Assembly: GCA_937880125.1 (NCBI GenBank)
Contig: CALFLU010000117.1
Span: forward strand, 1 to 17,996
Direction of reading: 5' to 3'
Origin: an uncultured Eubacteriaceae bacterium
Lineage (GTDB): Bacteria; Bacillota; Clostridia; Eubacteriales; UBA1433
Length of the DNA: 17,996 nucleotides
Shown here: positions 14,029-17,996 of the stretch, one piece after another
How the letters are laid out: each line of letters begins with the position of its first letter
How positions within the stretch are numbered: position 1 is the first letter of the stretch
The notes under the pieces: generated by a model
What the model was told of the DNA's origin: nothing
Seen by the model: the letters and a program-made list of their open reading frames with translations, nothing else
Databases searched by the model: none
Program-made: the position numbers and the translations under genes

Positions 14029-15426
14029 ATGTTAAAGCATCGGCATACGGATAAAATTGTGTTGATTGCCATTGGACTGGCTGTGATAGTGACCGTGCTG
14101 TTTATGAACGGTGAAAAACTCGGACTTCGCCGTGCCGACGCTAAGCCGGTTTATGCCCAACGTCTCTTTGACGACAGCTATGTGCACACAGTGGATATTG
14201 TTATAGAGGATTGGCAAAAATTTTTGGACACGGCCACAGATGAAAAATACACCTCTTGCACGGTGGTCATAGACGGCGAGACCTTTGAACAAGTGGCTCT
14301 GCGCGCCAAGGGCAATAATTCGATGAGGCTTACGGAAAAATACGGCTCCGACCGTTACAGTCTGAAGATTGAGCTGGATTATTATGTGCAAAGCAATTAT
14401 TATGGGCTGGATAAGTTTTCTTTGGATTCTTCTTTTCAGGATAACAGCTATCTAAAAACATACTTAACCTATGACATGATGACGCACATGGGTGTGCCCA
14501 CCCCGCTTTGCAGCTATGTTTGGGTAACGGTCAACGGAGAGGATTGGGGTTTGTTTTTGGCAATCGAAGAGCCCGAAGAGTCCTTTGCCAAACGCAACTT
14601 TGGCAGCGATTACGGACAAATTTATAAACCGGATTATAAATCCTTAAAAGATGAAAACGCCGATGTGGCACTTCGCTATATAGATGAGGCATTCAAAAGC
14701 TATGACAACATTTTTCGCAATGCGAAGTTTGAACCCACACCCGCTGACAAAAGGCGGCTGATTGGTGCGCTAAAAACGCTCTCTACGGGAAAAAACATCG
14801 ACAGCGCGGTGAATGTTGACGAAGTGCTGCGTTATTTTGTGCCGCAAGTTTTTGTCGTAAACTTAGACAGCTACCTGGGCAAAACGGGACACAATTATTT
14901 TCTGTATGAGCAGGATGGAAAACTGAGCATGATTCCCTGGGATTATAATTTGGCTTTCGGCACCTATTCGCTGGGAATGCCCCATCCGATTAATGATGCG
15001 CAGCTCTATGTCAACTATCCCATTGATACGCCTGCGCACAAGGAAGTTCTTCACAATCGGCCTTTATATCACCAAATTATGCGCCAAAAGGCATATTTTA
15101 GGCAATATCGTGCCTATTTTGATCAGTTTCTCACCCAATACTTTGAGAGCGGATATTTTGAGGAAGAAATTGCGCGCATTTCCGCACAAATCGCCCCCTA
15201 TGTGGAGCGCGACCCCACGGCTTTTTGTTCCTTTGAAGACCACCAGTTGGCGGTTGAAACGATCAAAGAGTTTTGTTTGTTGCGCGCAAAGAGCGCCCGG
15301 GGGCAGTTAGAAGGTGAAATTGCCTCTACCTTTAACGGCCAGGCCAAAGACAGCAGCAACTTTATCGATGCCTCTGCGGTTTGGCTGCCGGATATGGGAG
15401 AGATTGACGATTTAAAAAGTAAATAA
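14029..15426 (+). CDS. Membrane-anchored CotH-family protein kinase
   Basis: A 465-residue protein with an N-terminal membrane anchor (residues ~9-26) and a large extracellular CotH domain. CotH of Bacillus is an atypical secreted kinase that phosphorylates spore-coat proteins. Typical segments are VALRAKGNNS, NYYGLDKFSLDSSFQDNSYL, TYDMMTHMGVPTPLCSYVWV, GLFLAIEEPEE, VFVVNLDSYLGKTGHNYFLY and SMIPWDYNLAFG. The last two carry the conserved active-site Asp280, Asn289, Asp305 and Asn307. Start 14029 has only a weak ribosome site and lies 4 nt after the DUF4956 stop, so it probably relies on coupling. As last gene of the SigI-controlled operon, its likely substrates are surface proteins; the Ser/Thr/Tyr- and Asp-rich repeats of the lipoprotein are a candidate (inference). 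Confidence 0.92.
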   Translation: MLKHRHTDKIVLIAIGLAVIVTVLFMNGEKLGLRRADAKPVYAQRLFDDSYVHTVDIVIEDWQKFLDTATDEKYTSCTVVIDGETFEQVALRAKGNNSMRLTEKYGSDRYSLKIELDYYVQSNYYGLDKFSLDSSFQDNSYLKTYLTYDMMTHMGVPTPLCSYVWVTVNGEDWGLFLAIEEPEESFAKRNFGSDYGQIYKPDYKSLKDENADVALRYIDEAFKSYDNIFRNAKFEPTPADKRRLIGALKTLSTGKNIDSAVNVDEVLRYFVPQVFVVNLDSYLGKTGHNYFLYEQDGKLSMIPWDYNLAFGTYSLGMPHPINDAQLYVNYPIDTPAHKEVLHNRPLYHQIMRQKAYFRQYRAYFDQFLTQYFESGYFEEEIARISAQIAPYVERDPTAFCSFEDHQLAVETIKEFCLLRAKSARGQLEGEIASTFNGQAKDSSNFIDASAVWLPDMGEIDDLKSK

Positions 15427-15459
15427 TCAACTTGTTTCATAATAAAACAAAGCAAGGCA

Positions 15460-15468
15460 TGGTATAAT
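15460..15468 (+). promoter_or_regulatory. Extended -10 promoter of the DUF1801 gene
   Basis: TGGTATAAT matches the TGnTATAAT extended -10 element perfectly, 39 nt before the start codon. No clear -35 is seen at 17 nt, which such promoters tolerate. Confidence 0.6.
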
Positions 15469-15506
15469 ATTAAAATAAAATCGTTAAAAGGCGGATGCGG
15501 TAAGAG

Positions 15507-15887
15507 ATGAAAGAGTTTGCACAATATTTAAACAACATTGAAGATGAGCAGCATCGAAAAAAATTGGAAGAAATCTTAAATTGGGTTGCAAAAACATTTC
15601 CGAACCTCAAGACGCGCATTGCCTGGAACCAACCCATGTTTACCGATCACGGTACCTTTATCATCGCCTTCAGCATAGCCAAAGGGCATATCGCTGTGGC
15701 ACCTGAAAAGGCGGCGCTGGACCGTTTTTCGGAAGAAATTATAAAAGCGGGATATGAGCACAGCAAGATGCTGATACGCATGAAGTGGGCGCAACCGACA
15801 GATTACGCTCTGCTTGAAAAAATCATCGCTTTTAACATTGCCGACAAAGCAGACTACAAAGCGTTTTGGCGAAAAGAAGAAAAATAA
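15507..15887 (+). CDS. DUF1801 / YdhG-like small protein
   Basis: A 126-residue soluble protein of the DUF1801 family, whose Bacillus members YdhG/FrxA-type are called iron chaperones. Family marks are the N-terminal helix pair (YLNNIEDEQHRKKLEEILNW), the PNLKTRIAWNQPMF strand, TFIIAFSIAKGHIAVAPEK, and the MLIRMKWAQPTDYALLEKII end. The product has normal length for the family. The ribosome site is weak (GGTAAGAG). It is transcribed by itself from an extended -10 promoter and is closed by the terminator at 15921-15960. Iron binding is known only for some members and cannot be judged from this sequence. Confidence 0.82.
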   Translation: MKEFAQYLNNIEDEQHRKKLEEILNWVAKTFPNLKTRIAWNQPMFTDHGTFIIAFSIAKGHIAVAPEKAALDRFSEEIIKAGYEHSKMLIRMKWAQPTDYALLEKIIAFNIADKADYKAFWRKEEK

Positions 15888-15920
15888 ACGTAGATAACAA
15901 ATACTTGATGCATCAGCGAA

Positions 15921-15960
15921 GCCTCGAATGCTTTAAATAAAAAGCGGTTTGAGGTTTTTT
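15921..15960 (+). terminator. Intrinsic terminator after the DUF1801 gene
   Basis: CCTC...GCTTT (15922-15934) pairs with AAAGC...GAGG (15942-15954) with a small internal mismatch, followed by six T. The placement between two promoters fits. Confidence 0.72.
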
Positions 15961-16037
15961 GAATTGCAAATTCTGAGAGATATGCAAAAAAAATTGCTTG
16001 ACCGATTTTCGGAAGAAATATTGCGCGGTTGGGAGTA

Positions 16038-16046
16038 TGATATAAT
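16038..16046 (+). promoter_or_regulatory. Extended -10 promoter of the adaA-ogt operon
   Basis: TGATATAAT fits TGnTATAAT exactly, about 70 nt before adaA. In family members methylated Ada protein activates its own promoter; no operator can be assigned by eye here. Confidence 0.55.
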
Positions 16047-16114
16047 TAAAAATAATGATAAACGGAGCGGATCAAAAGTAAAGCGATGACAAAACCGTTT
16101 GAGGTGAGGTAACG

Positions 16115-16684
16115 ATGAGAGAAAGTCAGATGTTAAAAGCGGTAATGACAAGTGACACACGCTATGACGGGCTGTTTTTTTACGCGGTAAAATCCACGGG
16201 CATCTTTTGCCGCCCCTCCTGCAAATCGCGCCCGCCAAAAGAAGAAAACATGTTGTTTTTTTACACAGCCAACGAAGCGCAACAGGCGGGATTTCGCCCC
16301 TGCAAGCGATGTCGCAGTGATTTGGCGGCATATGACCCTGCAAAAGAAGCGGCACTAAAAATCAGGAAATTCATCGAAGATAAATGGACAGAAAAAATGA
16401 TGTTTGTGGAAGAACTTCGCCGAGTTGGTATCTCGCAACGCACGGCAGCAAAACTCTTCAAAGAAGCATATGGCTTAACGCCGAACGAATATATCAACGA
16501 ATTGCGGATAAAAGAAGTGAAGAGATTGCTGGAAGAGACCACAGAAAAAATCATCGATATCGCCTACAGCGGAGGATTTAACAGCCTGTCGGCGTTTTAT
16601 CGGTTTTTTAAATCACAAACCGGACAGGCTCCCGGCGCTTATCGAAAAGAGGCGCAAAAGCGCAAACAAGAAACAAAGGAGTGA
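16115..16684 (+). CDS. adaA: AdaA-type methylphosphotriester sensor and AraC-family activator
   Basis: A 189-residue protein that takes methyl groups from DNA phosphotriesters onto a zinc-bound Cys and then activates transcription of alkylation-repair genes. The N-terminal Ada domain has the four zinc Cys at 32, 36, 63 and 66 (GIFCRPSCKSRPPK, FRPCKRCRSD); Cys32 corresponds to the methyl acceptor. Residues ~80-180 are an AraC-type double helix-turn-helix (ISQRTAAKLFKEAYGLTPNE, IIDIAYSGGFNSLSAFYRFF). The C-terminal methyltransferase of Escherichia coli Ada is absent and is supplied by the next gene, as in the Bacillus adaA-adaB arrangement. A doubled GAGGTGAGG ribosome site precedes the ATG. 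The ribosome site of the next gene overlaps this stop codon. Confidence 0.94.
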   Translation: MRESQMLKAVMTSDTRYDGLFFYAVKSTGIFCRPSCKSRPPKEENMLFFYTANEAQQAGFRPCKRCRSDLAAYDPAKEAALKIRKFIEDKWTEKMMFVEELRRVGISQRTAAKLFKEAYGLTPNEYINELRIKEVKRLLEETTEKIIDIAYSGGFNSLSAFYRFFKSQTGQAPGAYRKEAQKRKQETKE

Positions 16685-16690
16685 TGCAAA

Positions 16691-17155
16691 ATGGAGCAAG
16701 GCTATGCGATCTATGATACCCCGGTGGGACTCATTCGCATTGAGTATAGGGGCGCAAACATTACACGTCTGAAAAAAACGACCGATGATACACAAGACAG
16801 AGGCAGTTCAACTCCGCTCACCGATGAGGTGAACAGGCAGTTGAAAGAGTATTTCGACGGCAAGCGCAAAGAGTTTGATTTTCCCTATGAAATGAACGGC
16901 ACCGCTTTTCAAAAAAGCGTGTGGGAGGCCCTTTGCGCCATTCCCTACGGAGAAACAAGGTCTTATAAGGACATTGCCGTTGCGGTGGGCAACGCCAAGG
17001 CCAGCCGCGCCGTGGGGATGGCAAACAACAAAAACCCCATCGCCATTGCCGTGCCCTGCCATCGCGTGATTGGCGCAAACGGAAAAATGGTGGGTTATGC
17101 CAGCGGGCTGGATATGAAAGAGGCGCTGCTGAGACTGGAAGCGGAAAATAAATAG
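16691..17155 (+). CDS. ogt: Methylated-DNA--protein-cysteine S-methyltransferase
   Basis: A 154-residue suicide repair protein that removes O6-methyl groups from guanine, equivalent to AdaB/Ogt. The acceptor Cys123 lies in the diagnostic AVPCHRVIGANGKMVGYASG. The helix-turn-helix segment GTAFQKSVWEALCAIPYGET with the DNA-flipping SYKDIAVAVGNAKASRAVG is intact. Length is normal. It begins 6 nt after adaA, with AAAGGAG overlapping that gene's end, so the two are co-translated and should be induced together by methylating agents. The N-terminal ribonuclease-H-like domain is short and divergent, as usual. Confidence 0.95.
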   Translation: MEQGYAIYDTPVGLIRIEYRGANITRLKKTTDDTQDRGSSTPLTDEVNRQLKEYFDGKRKEFDFPYEMNGTAFQKSVWEALCAIPYGETRSYKDIAVAVGNAKASRAVGMANNKNPIAIAVPCHRVIGANGKMVGYASGLDMKEALLRLEAENK

Positions 17156-17184
17156 ACGCCTATGAGAAAGATGAGTGGCAAAGC

Positions 17185-17996
17185 ATGATTGTCAGCGCCA
17201 GCCGCAGGACGGATATCCCTGCTTATTACGGGCAGTGGCTTTTAAACAGACTGCGGGAGAGGTATGTGCTCGTTCAAAATCCCTACAACAAAAATCGATA
17301 CGCAAAAGTGGCGCTCAGCCGAGACGTGGTGGACTGTCTGGTGTTTTGGACGAAAAACCCGACGCCGATGCTGAGGCATCTGCGGGAGATTGACGAGATG
17401 GGGCATACCTATTACTTTCAGTTTACCTTAACGCCCTACGCAAAAGAGATGGAGCAAAGACTGCCCGATAAGCAGAGGTTGCTCGATGTCTTTTGTGCGC
17501 TGAGCGATGCCATTGGAAGCGGCAGGGTTGTATGGCGCTACGATCCCATTATCATTAATGAAAGTTACACGGTGGACTTTCACATCAAGGCGTTTGCTCA
17601 GATGGCAAAGCAGCTGCGCGGGCATACAAAACGGTGTATTATCAGCTTTGTTGACTGCTACCGAACCATGTCGACGCAGGTCATATCAGAGCTGTGCGGC
17701 GGCATTTCGGAAGAAAAAATCCGCTTGGTTGCAAAGGCTTTCGGTGAAATCGCGCGAGAAAACGAGATGCAAATCGATAGCTGTGCGGAGGAGACAAATT
17801 TGCTGCAGTATGGTATCGGTCACGGCGCATGTATTGATAAAACAATCATCGAAGAGATAGTAGGATATACTTTAAATGCAGGCAAAGATAAAAATCAGCG
17901 CCCTGCCTGCGGATGCATCGAGAGCATCGATATCGGCGCCTACGACAGCTGCATAGGCGGGTGCAGGTATTGTTATGCCGTGAAAAGCGTGGCATC
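17185..17996 (+). CDS. DUF1848 protein, cut by the window end
   Basis: An open frame of 270 codons with no stop before the window ends; DUF1848 proteins are usually about 300 residues, so roughly 30 are missing. The N-terminus MIVSASRRTDIPAYYGQWLL is the family signature, followed by DCLVFWTKNPTPM, YYFQFTLTPYAKEME, VVWRYDPIIINE and CIISFVDCYR. Near the cut end a Cys cluster (Cys242, 244, 256, 260, 263 in ACGCIESIDIGAYDSC and GGCRYCYA) resembles a radical-SAM-type iron-sulfur or zinc site. Function is unproven; DUF1848 genes often lie near DNA-repair genes. It begins 29 nt after ogt, with a weak GAG-TGG site, and may belong to the same operon. The start fits the family alignment well. Confidence 0.9.
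   Translation, partial: MIVSASRRTDIPAYYGQWLLNRLRERYVLVQNPYNKNRYAKVALSRDVVDCLVFWTKNPTPMLRHLREIDEMGHTYYFQFTLTPYAKEMEQRLPDKQRLLDVFCALSDAIGSGRVVWRYDPIIINESYTVDFHIKAFAQMAKQLRGHTKRCIISFVDCYRTMSTQVISELCGGISEEKIRLVAKAFGEIARENEMQIDSCAEETNLLQYGIGHGACIDKTIIEEIVGYTLNAGKDKNQRPACGCIESIDIGAYDSCIGGCRYCYAVKSVA

Noticed and set aside
17175..17860. Two other plus-strand frames at 17175-17393 and 17507-17860
   Set aside because: They are out-of-frame shadows of the DUF1848 gene, which has no stop before the window ends.

Overview
The window reads as a stretch of chromosome from a low-to-mid GC member of the Bacillota, most likely Clostridia. The grounds are the Shine-Dalgarno sites of GGAGG type before most genes, compact operons, a SigI/RsgI sigma/anti-sigma pair, an adaA-ogt pair, and VTC/DUF4956/CotH and DUF1848 proteins. 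I cannot name a genus. The first 14 bases exactly match the 3' end of the Illumina TruSeq adapter, so the window appears to begin at a contig end and the first gene is cut there.

Region 1 (15-2440) holds the end of guaB and a complete guaA, 1 nt apart, which make GMP from IMP. Region 2 (about 2441-5330) is visibly AT-richer and looks acquired. It has the C-terminal stub of a DNA adenine methyltransferase, a translationally coupled pair (a DUF4145/HEPN-like protein and a putative winged-helix protein with a basic linker), and an unrecognised 137-aa gene, closed by a strong terminator. This is a candidate defence islet.

Region 3 (5422-7690) has a zinc-type medium-chain alcohol dehydrogenase on the minus strand, a 505-nt spacer with promoters facing both ways, and purC with its own terminator. 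Region 4 (7822-10005) has a DpnI-family methyl-directed restriction endonuclease whose last ~12 codons are put out of frame by one extra T in a homopolymer, a convergent four-helix membrane protein, and a uracil-DNA glycosylase-superfamily protein.

Region 5 (10065-15426) is the most interesting part. It contains sigI and rsgI, then a lipoprotein that duplicates the RsgI extracellular domain and carries four 15-residue Asp/Tyr/Asn repeats, then a VTC-type polyphosphate polymerase, a DUF4956 membrane protein and a membrane-anchored CotH-family kinase. Two copies of a SigI-type promoter (TCGACCCCG, 18 nt, CGTATWC) lie before sigI and before the lipoprotein gene. This suggests an autoregulated envelope-sensing regulon whose output is the VTC-DUF4956-CotH module.

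Region 6 (15507-17996) has a DUF1801 protein, the adaA-ogt alkylation-repair pair, and a DUF1848 gene that runs off the right end. I see no tRNA, rRNA, CRISPR array or intact insertion sequence.
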